From Prevotella sp. (GTDB taxonomy: Bacteria; Bacteroidota; Bacteroidia; Bacteroidales; Bacteroidaceae), in NCBI GenBank assembly GCA_017615355.1, contig JAGAAJ010000053.1, positions 1 to 32,368 on the forward strand: 32,368 nucleotides of DNA, given 5' to 3'. Within the stretch, counting starts at the first letter, position 1. The number at the start of each line of letters is the position of its first letter. Below are positions 1-7,980 of this stretch, one piece after another. Made by a program: the position numbers and the translations under genes. The notes beneath the pieces were generated by a model. That model was given only the letters and a program-made list of their open reading frames with translations, was not told the origin of the DNA and searched no databases.

Positions 1-21
1 AACTCTCAACTCTCAACTCTC
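1..21. repeat. Heptamer tandem repeat AACTCTC x3 at the window edge
   Basis: Three exact copies of AACTCTC fill bases 1-21, directly before ligase-coding sequence. The same heptamer on the other strand (GTTGAGA) occurs in four copies at 31111-31138. Such arrays are expected between genes rather than inside a ligase zinc finger, so this may be an assembly end-artefact or a real insertion or truncation. Confidence 0.85.
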
Positions 22-772
22 ATCAGCTTGGTATTGTCCCAACGATGCAGGCTGCCCGCCACAGATCAAAGGCCGCATCGAGCACTTCATCTCGCGCAAG
101 GCCATGAACATCGACTCGCTGGGGCCGGAGACGGTCGACGAGTATTTTCGTCGCGGACTCATCCACAACGTAGCCGACCTCTACGACATAGACGTGCAGC
201 AAATCAACGGCGACGGCTCGCGCACCAAGTCGGCACAGAAGATTGTCAACGGCATCAGAAAGTCGTGCGAGGTGCCCTTCGAGCGTGTCGTCTTCGCTCT
301 TGGCATCCGTTTCGTGGGTGAGACCAGCGCCCGCCTCCTGGCACGTCATTTCAAGACAATGGACGCGCTGATGGCCGCAGGGCTGGAAGAGCTTCAGGAG
401 GTGGACGGCATCGGCGAGGTGATGGCGAAGAGCATCATCAGCTATTTCCACAACGAGCAGAACAGGGAGATTGTCGAGCGCCTGCGCGGCTACGGCCTGC
501 AGTTTGCCCTCTCCGCAGAGCAGACGGCGCAGCAGAGCGACCGCCTCAATGGTCAGAGCATCGTCATCAGCGGCGTCTTCCAACACCACTCACGCGACGA
601 GTACAAGTTGATCATCGAGCAGAACGGCGGCAAGAACGTGGGCAGCATCAGCGGCAAGACCTCCTTCATCCTTGCAGGAGATAATATGGGCCCCTCCAAA
701 CTGGAGAAGGCCCAGAAGCTCGGCATCCGCATCGTCTCTGAGGATGAATTCCTGCAGATGCTTTCAGAATAG
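2..772 (+). CDS. ligA: NAD-dependent DNA ligase LigA, C-terminal part (partial at window edge)
   Basis: This is the C-terminal half of the ligase that seals nicks using NAD+, acting in replication and repair. Visible in order are the last two cysteines of the zinc finger ([10 protein letters not shown], bases 32-58), the conserved segment after it ([18 protein letters not shown]), helix-hairpin-helix repeats (around [13 protein letters not shown]) and a C-terminal BRCT domain (from [12 protein letters not shown] to the end). The adenylation and OB domains lie outside the window. The reading frame is open back to base 2, but bases 1-21 are three copies of the heptamer AACTCTC. They translate to residues unlike the expected first half of the zinc finger, so ligase homology begins only near base 29. 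The gene is convergent with mnmE, with 30 bases between the stops. Identity is very sure; the integrity of the 5' junction is not. Confidence 0.95.
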   Translation, partial: TLNSQLSSAWYCPNDAGCPPQIKGRIEHFISRKAMNIDSLGPETVDEYFRRGLIHNVADLYDIDVQQINGDGSRTKSAQKIVNGIRKSCEVPFERVVFALGIRFVGETSARLLARHFKTMDALMAAGLEELQEVDGIGEVMAKSIISYFHNEQNREIVERLRGYGLQFALSAEQTAQQSDRLNGQSIVISGVFQHHSRDEYKLIIEQNGGKNVGSISGKTSFILAGDNMGPSKLEKAQKLGIRIVSEDEFLQMLSE

Positions 773-802
773 CTATACGTTCTACTTGCCCACGATGAAT
801 GT

Positions 803-2194
803 TCACTTTCCCACGCAGAAGTGGGAAAAGATGTTATTGAGTGTATCCTGGGGAGTAATCTGACCGCCAGTTATTTCGGCGAGTGTATCGAGAGTTATGC
901 GGAGGTCTTCGGAAAGCAAATCTCCACTTAGATTGTTGTGCAAGCCATCAATGACGCGTACAATACTCTCGTGGGAACGGAGTAAGGCATCATAGTGGCG
1001 GGCATTGGTCACAATGATTTCATTTCCAGATAATCCGAGGCGCTGGGCAGCTTCATATATATGCTCTTTGAGCCTATCAATTCCAATACCCTTTTTGGCA
1101 CTCATCATTAGCAAGGGTACTATATATGGATTGAACGTGTTCATATCAACAAGATCCGCCTTGTTGTGTACAATAATACGCTCCTTGCCTTTTATCATAT
1201 TTAGCATTTCGTCGCACTCCTCGTCTGATGGCGGGGCATCAAGCATCCAGATGACAACACGGGCATCTTTGATCTTTTGCAGAGTCCGCTCAATGCCAAT
1301 TTTCTCTATTTCGTCGGAAGTCTGGCGTAGACCGGCCGTATCAATGAAGCGGAATTGGATGCCGTTGATTTCTATGGTATCTTCAATAGTATCACGAGTC
1401 GTACCGTGTATATCGGAGACGATAGCGCGGTCATCGCCTAAAAGACGATTGAGGAGGGTTGACTTACCAACATTTGTCTTGCCTATAATAGCGACAGGAA
1501 TTCCATAACGGAGTGCTTGACTGGTCTCAAAAGAATTCGCGAGTTGCAGGATTCGGGCATTGATTCTGCTGGCAAGCGTTAAAAGTTCCGAACGGTCGGC
1601 AAACTCAAGGTCTTCGTGATCAGAGAAATCAAGCTCAAGTTCCAATAAGGAAGTGAGTTGAAGCAGCTGGTCGCGGAGTTTCTTCAATTCGGAAGAAAAG
1701 TGACCTTTTAGTTGGCTCATGGCCATCTGGTGGGTAGCGCGATTTGTAGAGGCAATGAGGTCGGCTACTGCCTCGGCTTGAGAAAGATCCATTTTGCCGT
1801 TGAGGTAGGCACGCATGGTGAACTCGCCAGGACAAGCCATACGGCAACCGTTCTGCACGAGCAAATCCAACACCTTGTTTAAGATGTAGTGTGAGCCGTG
1901 ACAAGATATTTCCACGCTGTCTTCAGCAGTATAGCTGTGAGGAGCGCGGAAAATGCTGACCATCACATCGTCTATCGTCTCGCCTTCACTATTAATAATG
2001 TGAGTGTAGTGAATGGTATTGGCTGCGACTGAACCGCAGTTAACTAAACAAATGGAACTAACGGCAGAGAAGGCTTCAGGACCTGAGATTCGAATGATGC
2101 CGAGGGCACCACCTGGGGCTGTGGCAAGAGCGCAGATGGTGTCCTCTTTAGCGGTTAGGGGTGAGAGGTGCGTGGCAAGAGAAATGTCGTTCAT
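803..2194 (-). CDS. mnmE: tRNA uridine-5-carboxymethylaminomethyl modification GTPase MnmE
   Basis: MnmE works with MnmG to modify the wobble uridine (U34) of certain tRNAs, using GTP hydrolysis and a folate one-carbon donor. The 463-residue protein has the N-terminal folate-binding domain (from TICALATAPGGALGIIRISG), a helical domain, and an inserted G domain. The G domain shows a P-loop GKTNVGKST at about 238-246, DTAGLR at 285-290 and NKAD at 344-347. It ends with the family's conserved C-terminal cysteine motif FCVGK, so it is full length. The start ATG overlaps the stop of the upstream threonine aldolase gene in an ATGA tetranucleotide (2191-2194), pointing to translational coupling. It is the last gene of a four-gene minus-strand run. 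Confidence 0.97.
   Translation of the reverse strand: MNDISLATHLSPLTAKEDTICALATAPGGALGIIRISGPEAFSAVSSICLVNCGSVAANTIHYTHIINSEGETIDDVMVSIFRAPHSYTAEDSVEISCHGSHYILNKVLDLLVQNGCRMACPGEFTMRAYLNGKMDLSQAEAVADLIASTNRATHQMAMSQLKGHFSSELKKLRDQLLQLTSLLELELDFSDHEDLEFADRSELLTLASRINARILQLANSFETSQALRYGIPVAIIGKTNVGKSTLLNRLLGDDRAIVSDIHGTTRDTIEDTIEINGIQFRFIDTAGLRQTSDEIEKIGIERTLQKIKDARVVIWMLDAPPSDEECDEMLNMIKGKERIIVHNKADLVDMNTFNPYIVPLLMMSAKKGIGIDRLKEHIYEAAQRLGLSGNEIIVTNARHYDALLRSHESIVRVIDGLHNNLSGDLLSEDLRITLDTLAEITGGQITPQDTLNNIFSHFCVGK
807..828. terminator. Hairpin inside the 3' end of mnmE, possible terminator between convergent ligA and mnmE
   Basis: TTTCCCAC at 807-814 pairs perfectly with GTGGGAAA at 821-828 around a 6-base loop. 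It sits in the last codons of mnmE (SHFCVGK), and no long T tract follows on either strand. It may help end either transcript, or it may simply reflect coding sequence. Confidence 0.35.
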
Positions 2195-3261
2195 AGCGAT
2201 TGGAGAGCGGCAGCAAGGGCAGAAAGGTCATCCTCTGTAGTGGCCCAACTGGTGACGAAACGGCACAACACGTGGCTATCGTCCAAAGGCTCCCACGTCT
2301 CAAAGTCTACAGAGCGTTTCAGCTGCTCCATCTGTAGTTTTTCCAGCACGACAAATTGCTGGTTGGTAGATGAAGGTCTGACGGTGATGCCTGCATTGAG
2401 GAATAGTTGTCTCATTCGAAGGGCCATATCAATAGCATGACGGGAGATGCTGAAATAGAGACCGTCAGTAAAGAGTGCATCGAACTGAACACCAGCCAAA
2501 CGGCTCTTTGCCAACAGGGCCCCATGCTGTTTGATAATGTTGAAGAAATGACGTGGTGCACCCTTCACTACTGTCGTTTGGCCGTCAATGGCAGTATAGG
2601 GCAGCTTGGGGAATACTACAGCTTCGCCACATAGTGCGCCTATTTTGGTGCCACCGATATAGAAGACGTCACAATGGCGAGCCAACCAAGGCAGGTCGAA
2701 GTCGCACTCGTCGCTCATCAGCCCATAGCCCAAGCGTGCACCGTCGATAAACAAGGGCACTTCATAGGCTCGACACAGCTCGTGCAACTGTGCAATCTCA
2801 GCTGCGCTGTACATCGTGCCAAGCTCGGTAGGAAGGGTGATGTAGACGATGCCAGGGATGACCATGTGCTCATAGACTGGGTCTGCAAAGAAAGATGAAT
2901 GAAACTGCTCTAGGTCGCTGGCCCACATTTTCCCGTCGTGCGAAGGTAGAGTGATGATTTTATGACCGTTTGCCTCGATGGCGCCCGACTCATGCACATT
3001 GATATGCCCTGTGCCAACGGCGATGACACCCTCATAGCCCGTTAGCACACCGTCGATTACGGTTGCGTTGGTCTGAGTGCCGCCTACAAGGAAAAAGATG
3101 TCGGCATCGGGGCATTGACATGCCAAACGGATTTTCTCCCTGGCATGTCGGCTCCAGATGTCGTCTCCATAAGATTCGCTGCGCTCCTTGTTGGTGTCAA
3201 CAAGATGTTGGAGTACCAAAGGGTGAGCGCCGTTGTTGTAGTCGCTTGCGAAAGAAACCAT
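2191..3261 (-). CDS. ltaE: Low-specificity L-threonine aldolase family protein (PLP-dependent)
   Basis: This is a 356-residue fold-type I PLP enzyme of the threonine aldolase / beta-eliminating lyase family, which cleaves L-threonine or L-allo-threonine to glycine and acetaldehyde. Supporting motifs are the N-terminal YGDD segment (about 31-34), GGTQTNATVI (60-69), the PLP-contacting Asp in FIDGARLG (171-178) and the Schiff-base lysine in YIGGTKIGALCGE (Lys206). The length is normal for the family. It is 36 bases downstream of the uridine phosphorylase gene and overlaps mnmE by 4 bases. Stereospecificity cannot be told from sequence. A related beta-eliminating lyase activity is the main alternative. 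Confidence 0.88.
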   Translation of the reverse strand: MVSFASDYNNGAHPLVLQHLVDTNKERSESYGDDIWSRHAREKIRLACQCPDADIFFLVGGTQTNATVIDGVLTGYEGVIAVGTGHINVHESGAIEANGHKIITLPSHDGKMWASDLEQFHSSFFADPVYEHMVIPGIVYITLPTELGTMYSAAEIAQLHELCRAYEVPLFIDGARLGYGLMSDECDFDLPWLARHCDVFYIGGTKIGALCGEAVVFPKLPYTAIDGQTTVVKGAPRHFFNIIKQHGALLAKSRLAGVQFDALFTDGLYFSISRHAIDMALRMRQLFLNAGITVRPSSTNQQFVVLEKLQMEQLKRSVDFETWEPLDDSHVLCRFVTSWATTEDDLSALAAALQSL

Positions 3262-3274
3262 AGCTTTAGCTGCG

Positions 3275-3289
3275 ATGCTATCGTAGCAT
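3275..3289 (-). other. Small hairpin between the phosphorylase and aldolase genes
   Basis: ATGCTA (3275-3280) and TAGCAT (3284-3289) form a perfect 6-bp stem with a 3-base loop in the 36-base spacer. No T tract follows in the direction of transcription, so an RNA-processing or stability element is likelier than a terminator. Confidence 0.35.
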
Positions 3290-3297
3290 ACTGGACT

Positions 3298-4173
3298 TTA
3301 GATACGGTCGAGCACCTTCTGGATGAGGGTGTCGATGGAGTTCTTGTAATTTGTGTTCATCTCCTGGGCGTAGCGGTTGGCAATAACCATGCAGCAGGTC
3401 ATAGCTCTATGGCCCATCATCGAAGCCAGGCCGGCAACTGCAGATGACTCCATCTCGAAGTTGCACACCTTCAAGCCCTCATACTCAAAACTCTCCACTT
3501 TTTCATTTTGCTTCGGATCGGCCAGCGGCAAACGCAGCTCTCGTCCCTGAGGCCCGTAGAAACCGCCACAAGAAATGGTGATTCCTCGCACCATATCTTC
3601 ACCAGCCACTTGATTGATGAGGTCAGGGTCAGCAGTAGCCACATAGGGTGCGCCCTTGATGGGATCCCATTGCATATGCTCCTTGAAAGCCTCCTCCAAC
3701 TTCAGGTCGCAGCACTCGTTACGTCCTGCATAGTAGTTGATCAGGCCGTCGAAGCCGATACTCTTCACAGATGCGATGAATGTGCCTGTGGGCGTGAAGG
3801 GCTGTAGACCGCCACAGGTGCCGATACGCACCATCGTAAGCTGGCGGAAGTCCTTTTTCAATGTGCGTGTCTTGTAATCAATATTGGCCAAAGTGTCAAG
3901 CTCGTTCACCACAATGTCGATGTTGTCGCAGCCAATGCCATGACTCTGCACAGTAATGCGCTTGCCCTTGTATGAGCCGGTGATGGTGTGGAACTCGCGG
4001 CTCTGCACGTCGCACTCCTTCTCGTCAAAGTGGTCTGCAACGGTATTGACACGGGCAGGATCGCCAACTAGGATAACCTTGTCGGCCAGAAATTCGGGTT
4101 TCAGATGGAGGTGGAAGCAAGAACCATCCTCGTTGATAATCAGCTCAGAAGGAGCAAAATACTTTTCTGCCAT
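3298..4173 (-). CDS. udp: Uridine phosphorylase / nucleoside phosphorylase family protein
   Basis: The protein (291 residues) belongs to the purine/uridine phosphorylase superfamily (PNP_UDP_1), which splits nucleosides with phosphate to a free base and ribose-1-phosphate. Motifs are the phosphate-binding VGDPAR (36-41), SHGIGCDNIDI (77-87), the phosphate/base-site segment RIGTCGGL (116-123) and the ribose-binding NFEMESSA (238-245). The EMES form and overall length favour uridine phosphorylase over PNP, but substrate choice is inferred. Only 13 bases separate it from the upstream PD40 gene, so the two are probably cotranscribed. Its role would be pyrimidine salvage in the cytoplasm. Confidence 0.88.
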   Translation of the reverse strand: MAEKYFAPSELIINEDGSCFHLHLKPEFLADKVILVGDPARVNTVADHFDEKECDVQSREFHTITGSYKGKRITVQSHGIGCDNIDIVVNELDTLANIDYKTRTLKKDFRQLTMVRIGTCGGLQPFTPTGTFIASVKSIGFDGLINYYAGRNECCDLKLEEAFKEHMQWDPIKGAPYVATADPDLINQVAGEDMVRGITISCGGFYGPQGRELRLPLADPKQNEKVESFEYEGLKVCNFEMESSAVAGLASMMGHRAMTCCMVIANRYAQEMNTNYKNSIDTLIQKVLDRI

Positions 4174-4186
4174 AGCTTTAAAGGAT

Positions 4187-5233
4187 TTAGTTATTACTAT
4201 TGTAAGGTATTTGTTTCTCTTTATTCCTGATTTCTAATTGCAACAATTCCAGCTGTTGTTCGTTACGAAGTATCTCGTCACGCATCTTTTGGCGCTCGCT
4301 ATCAGATGCAACAGCATAGCTATTGCGAGTAAGGGTAAGGGCCTTCTCCAACACATCAGCCTGATGCTTGAGCATATCCAAATCTGATTGCTGAACGCTG
4401 CGTTCGACCGACTGTCCTAATCCTCCTCTGGTACGGGCATTTTCCAGACGAGCCATCGCTTCCTGCCGTTGGACAGCATCACTCGTCCACGTGTCAGCAA
4501 TGCTACTGATGGCGGCTAAGCGACGCAGTTGCTCATTACTATAAGCTTCAGGCTGATAGGTACGACGCGTCTCTTTGGGGATGAACACATAGATGCACAC
4601 CTTGCCTTCAGGCTGGCGGCGGTCTGTGACGAAATAACCCAACTGGTTGAATTCGTCGATGGCATAGAACAGATCGTTGGCCTCTGATGCGAAGGGCATC
4701 CCTAGATTCTCCGGTTTAAGGAACGAGCCGCGTTCACTATTATAGCGCGTAAGATAGATGTCATATCCGCCGATGCTCTTCTCTCCTTTTTGTGCATAAT
4801 AGAGGGTAATGCCATCTGGCATGAGGAAAGGATTAGCAGCCGCATTATCACCAATACCTATGATGGGTTGTGGCTGTGTCCAACGGTTGGCAATGAAGTC
4901 GCTGTTGGCGATGGTTGTAATAGAGTCTTTGATAACAGTAGACAGCCGACGATCGCCCATCTCGTTTGTGAAGGTTCCACCCTGTCCAGCTTGCTGGGTC
5001 AGCTTGCCGCTGTAAGGCGACAGAGGAATATAGCTCATATAATTATCGGCATCAACTACCATACTGTCGATGAACACCACCTGCTGCACAGAGTTCAACA
5101 TCTGTGTGATGCGAGGGTCTTCAATAGGCTCTTTCACCTTCTGCGTCTTAGTAGCCCTACCACTACTGTTTCGCTGAGCAGAGACGCTGAGCGAAAGCAG
5201 CAAAGTCAAGGTGAGACAAATGTAATACTTCAT
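4187..5233 (-). CDS. Secreted PD40 (WD40-like beta-propeller) protein with C-terminal coiled coil
   Basis: A 348-residue exported protein of unknown function. It opens with a clear signal peptide (LTLTLLLSLSVSAQ, cleavage near residue 19). The middle (about 120-220) contains PD40/TolB-like repeat signatures, NPFLMPDGITLYYAQ and GGYDIYLTRY, as found in Bacteroidetes envelope proteins. The last roughly 100 residues are rich in Glu, Gln, Leu and Arg and look like a long coiled coil. There is no lipobox cysteine and no OmpA domain, so how it is anchored is unclear. It has its own -7 element about 33 bases upstream and heads a run with the phosphorylase, aldolase and mnmE. A periplasmic scaffold or sensor role is only a guess. 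Confidence 0.78.
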   Translation of the reverse strand: MKYYICLTLTLLLSLSVSAQRNSSGRATKTQKVKEPIEDPRITQMLNSVQQVVFIDSMVVDADNYMSYIPLSPYSGKLTQQAGQGGTFTNEMGDRRLSTVIKDSITTIANSDFIANRWTQPQPIIGIGDNAAANPFLMPDGITLYYAQKGEKSIGGYDIYLTRYNSERGSFLKPENLGMPFASEANDLFYAIDEFNQLGYFVTDRRQPEGKVCIYVFIPKETRRTYQPEAYSNEQLRRLAAISSIADTWTSDAVQRQEAMARLENARTRGGLGQSVERSVQQSDLDMLKHQADVLEKALTLTRNSYAVASDSERQKMRDEILRNEQQLELLQLEIRNKEKQIPYNSNN

Positions 5234-5275
5234 CGTATCTTACGCTTCATTTCCTTTTGAAAAGCCAAAGATACG
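5234..5275 (-). promoter_or_regulatory. Promoter of the PD40-udp-ltaE-mnmE run, with flanking inverted repeat
   Basis: CAAAGATA at 5266-5273 reads TATCTTTG on the minus strand, matching the Bacteroidetes -7 consensus TAnnTTTG about 33 bases before the ATG. No good -33 TTG is seen at the usual distance. CGTATCT (5234-5240) and AGATACG (5269-5275) form a 7-bp inverted repeat spanning the start region, which could fold in the leader or bind a regulator. Confidence 0.5.
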
Positions 5276-5323
5276 AAAAAATGTCGGAAGTTGTTATTCT
5301 AACAGCAAAGAATTAAGATTTTT

Positions 5324-6085
5324 TTAATACTCCTCTATCAGTTTCCCGTCTCTCTCCAACGCATTCCATAATGAGAAACGCACTTCAGGATTGTCTTGCT
5401 CGGCCTGTTCAAAGAGGCGTCTGGCGGTGGCGCGATTGGTTTCCTGCTCGTAAGGACATAGCTTGACCAATTTCTGATAATGCATCATTTCAGCGTATTG
5501 GCGAATCATCTGCTCAGGCACCAGGCAGAGCGGACGGATGATTTGCAGGGGCATCTTTTTCATCTTCAGGCGAGCTGGCATCGTGCCGAAGCGTCCCTGA
5601 TAAAGCAGATTCATCAGGGTGGTGTGCAGCAAGTCATCCTGATGATGCCCCAGGGCAATTTTGTTGCAGCCTAATACCTGGGCAAGATTAAAGAGCTGCT
5701 TGCGGCGGTTCCATGAGCAGAGAAAACAGGGCGGCTTGGGTTTGATTCCTGATTTGTGAGCAGAGAGTTGAGCTTTTCTGATATCCTCTTCAAAATTGGT
5801 AGTGACAAGGTGCAGGGGAATGCCAAGCTCGTCGCAGAATTTCTGCAAATAGGTGGCGTCCGTCTCATAACGGATATTCTCCATGCGCACGTGAACAGCT
5901 TCTATCTGAAAACGCGGATGCTGGATGCGGGCGCGTTTGGCCAAGAGCTCAGTAAGCAATAAAGAATCTTTGCCGCCTGACAGTCCTACGAGGATATGGT
6001 CGTCGTCCTCGAGCAACTGATAGGCGGCAAAGGCCTTGACAAAGCGCTCGTTGATTTTGCGGAAGAGGCGTTCCTGCTCAGTCAT
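5324..6085 (-). CDS. ttcA: TtcA-family tRNA 2-thiolation protein (PP-loop ATPase)
   Basis: TtcA makes 2-thiocytidine at position 32 of tRNAs, activating the base by adenylation and using an iron-sulfur cluster. The 253-residue protein shows the PP-loop SGGKDS (36-41), the paired cluster cysteines in PPCFLCSWNRR (Cys120 and Cys123), GHHQDD (146-151) and a later cysteine in KLCPYEQ (about Cys210) that fits the third cluster ligand. The cysteine pattern separates it from TilS, which lacks these residues. Only 3 bases lie between the lpxD stop and this start, so they form an operon. The exact tRNA target in this lineage is inferred from the family. Confidence 0.88.
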   Translation of the reverse strand: MTEQERLFRKINERFVKAFAAYQLLEDDDHILVGLSGGKDSLLLTELLAKRARIQHPRFQIEAVHVRMENIRYETDATYLQKFCDELGIPLHLVTTNFEEDIRKAQLSAHKSGIKPKPPCFLCSWNRRKQLFNLAQVLGCNKIALGHHQDDLLHTTLMNLLYQGRFGTMPARLKMKKMPLQIIRPLCLVPEQMIRQYAEMMHYQKLVKLCPYEQETNRATARRLFEQAEQDNPEVRFSLWNALERDGKLIEEY

Positions 6086-6088
6086 CTA

Positions 6089-7126
6089 TTACTCTTTCGA
6101 CGACAGCTCAGCCACCTGCTTTTTCAAATCGTTCAGTTCTCTGTAAATATCTGGCAATTTGCGAACTACGGCCATCGACTTAAAGAACTGGCGCGGATCC
6201 ATAGCAGGTGAGCCTATAAGTTGTTCACCATTACCCTTCGTATTACCGATGACACCGCATTGGGCGCCAACGAAGGTCTTGTCAGCCACCTGAATATGTC
6301 CTGCAAAACCAGCTTGGCCACCCACCATACACCAGCTGCCAATCTTTGTCGAGCCAGCCATTCCAACCTGTGCCGACATCACCGTATTCTCTCCAATCTC
6401 GCAGTTGTGTGCCACTTGGATGAGGTTGTCGAGCTTCACGCCGCGATGGATAATGGTCTGTCCCATTGTTGAACGGTCGATGCAAGTGTTAGCTCCAATC
6501 TCCACATCATCCTCAATAATGACAATGCCTATCTGTGGAATCTTATCGTAGCCCTCAGTATTGGGAGCAAAGCCGAAGCCGTCGGCTCCGATGACGCTGC
6601 CAGCATGAACGGTGACGCGATTGCCTAGACAACATCCCTGATAGATAGTGATATGCGGGTAGAGAAGACATCCCTCGCCTACCTTCACACCATCACCAAT
6701 GACGGTATGTGGATAAATCTGTGTACCGTCGCCGATGACACTCCCCTCGCCTATCACAGCAAAGGCACCGATATAGACGTCCTTGCCGATGGAGGCCGAA
6801 GCTGCGATGGAGGCCGTGGGGTCGATGCCCTTCTTGCGAGGTTTCATCTGCTCATATAGCTGCAGCAGGCGGGCTACTGCCTCATAGGCGTTCTTCACAC
6901 GAATCAACGTGGCGCTGACTGGATGCTCCAGCTCCAAATCATCATTCACCAAAACGATGCTCGATTCTGTGTCATATAAGAAATGTGTGTATTTGGGATT
7001 CGACAGGAACGAAATGGCTCCTTTCTTGCCTTCCTCAATCTTGGCAAAAGTGCTGACGGCAATATTCTCGTTGCCCTCGACGCGTCCGCCAATTAATTCG
7101 GCTATTTGCTTAGCTGTAAACTCCAT
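6089..7126 (-). CDS. lpxD: UDP-3-O-(3-hydroxyacyl)glucosamine N-acyltransferase LpxD
   Basis: LpxD adds the second 3-hydroxyacyl chain in lipid A biosynthesis, so the organism makes an LPS outer membrane. The N-terminal uridine-binding domain (about 1-95) is followed by many hexapeptide repeats forming a left-handed beta helix (about 100-300). The catalytic histidine sits in VAHNCEIG (His240), with a C-terminal helix for trimer contacts. I start it at the ATG giving [14 protein letters not shown] (7126): this gives 345 residues, usual for the family, and lies about 30 bases after a consensus -7 element. The longer open frame to 7168 would start upstream of that promoter. It is cotranscribed with ttcA. 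Confidence 0.95.
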   Translation of the reverse strand: MEFTAKQIAELIGGRVEGNENIAVSTFAKIEEGKKGAISFLSNPKYTHFLYDTESSIVLVNDDLELEHPVSATLIRVKNAYEAVARLLQLYEQMKPRKKGIDPTASIAASASIGKDVYIGAFAVIGEGSVIGDGTQIYPHTVIGDGVKVGEGCLLYPHITIYQGCCLGNRVTVHAGSVIGADGFGFAPNTEGYDKIPQIGIVIIEDDVEIGANTCIDRSTMGQTIIHRGVKLDNLIQVAHNCEIGENTVMSAQVGMAGSTKIGSWCMVGGQAGFAGHIQVADKTFVGAQCGVIGNTKGNGEQLIGSPAMDPRQFFKSMAVVRKLPDIYRELNDLKKQVAELSSKE

Positions 7127-7155
7127 AACAATTTCTAGTTTTCTAAATTTGAGCG

Positions 7156-7186
7156 CAAAGGTACACAATTATTTATATAGCCGCAA
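7156..7186 (-). promoter_or_regulatory. lpxD promoter
   Basis: On the minus strand TACCTTTG (7163-7156) is an exact TAnnTTTG -7 element, and a TTG (7186-7184) sits 20 bases upstream as the -33 element. The distance to the chosen ATG at 7126 is about 30 bases, which supports that start codon. Confidence 0.65.
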
Positions 7187-7205
7187 GAAAAAAGCATTTT
7201 TTCTT

Positions 7206-7235
7206 TTGCTTTTCGCTCGCTTATTCGTACCTTTG
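7206..7235 (+). promoter_or_regulatory. Promoter of the 7258-10813 plus-strand group
   Basis: TACCTTTG at 7228-7235 with TTG at 7206-7208, 19 bases upstream, matches the Bacteroidetes sigma-ABfr consensus. It is back to back with the lpxD promoter and gives a leader of only about 15-20 bases. Confidence 0.65.
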
Positions 7236-7257
7236 CATCCAAAATTGCGAAAAGACA

Positions 7258-7956
7258 ATGGAAAAGAATGAACTTTCGCTAGACCGCTCACGCAGTATCC
7301 AGGCTGTGCTGAGCGACGGTTACAGGCTCTTTGGCAGATATTTCTCACGTCTGCTGCAATCCTCGTGGATTCACGCCGTGTTCTATGCTCTTGCATTCGG
7401 CTTCACAATGGCCGTCTTCTTCACCAATATTCTGCCGCTACTGATGGAGCACCGTTCGCTCTCTTCAGAGCTGCTACCTTGGATAGGCAGCATCCTGCTG
7501 TTTGTCATTGCCGCTATTCTCTTAGCTGTTGCGGGAGGCGTGGCGCCATTACAGCAACATGCTGAGACCGATGCCATTAGCGCTCCGCGCCATTGGTGGG
7601 GTCGCTGGCCTTGGAAACTCACCCTGCGCAGCATTGTGCGTCTGCCAAAGATGCTTTGGTCGGTATTGCGCCGTCAGCCAGGTAGGCTTCTTAGCGTCTG
7701 CTTGATCATGCTGTTGGTGGTTTTGGTGACGACAATGCTCTTTATGCTTCCTGCCGTAGTGATGACCATTGCCAATATCGAGGCTTCAACCGGCCGAGCT
7801 GCAGGCGACGCCGTTGAAATGCCTGAGAACCTTTTTGCAATAAACTTCGCCACCTTTGCTGTCTGCGGATTGCTGCAGGCATACATTCACCTGACCACGC
7901 TCTTTCCCCTCTACTATCTCTGGGGAAACGGAAAAGTTGAAAAGGTGAAAAAGTAA
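7258..7956 (+). CDS. Four-helix inner-membrane protein of unknown function
   Basis: A 232-residue protein I do not recognise. Four hydrophobic segments are visible, around residues 37-60, 74-97, 143-172 (long, possibly bent) and 196-219, with a basic stretch between the second and third (RLPKMLWSVLRRQPGR). No signal peptide, catalytic motif or known domain is apparent. The C-terminus is Lys-rich (GKVEKVKK). It starts close behind its own consensus promoter and is followed 24 bases later by hisB, so it is probably the first gene of a transcript that includes hisB. Being divergent from lpxD and upstream of an envelope lipoprotein suggests an envelope role, but that is inference only. Confidence 0.75.
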   Translation: MEKNELSLDRSRSIQAVLSDGYRLFGRYFSRLLQSSWIHAVFYALAFGFTMAVFFTNILPLLMEHRSLSSELLPWIGSILLFVIAAILLAVAGGVAPLQQHAETDAISAPRHWWGRWPWKLTLRSIVRLPKMLWSVLRRQPGRLLSVCLIMLLVVLVTTMLFMLPAVVMTIANIEASTGRAAGDAVEMPENLFAINFATFAVCGLLQAYIHLTTLFPLYYLWGNGKVEKVKK

Positions 7957-7980
7957 AATGCTGAATAATAGTTGAAAAAG

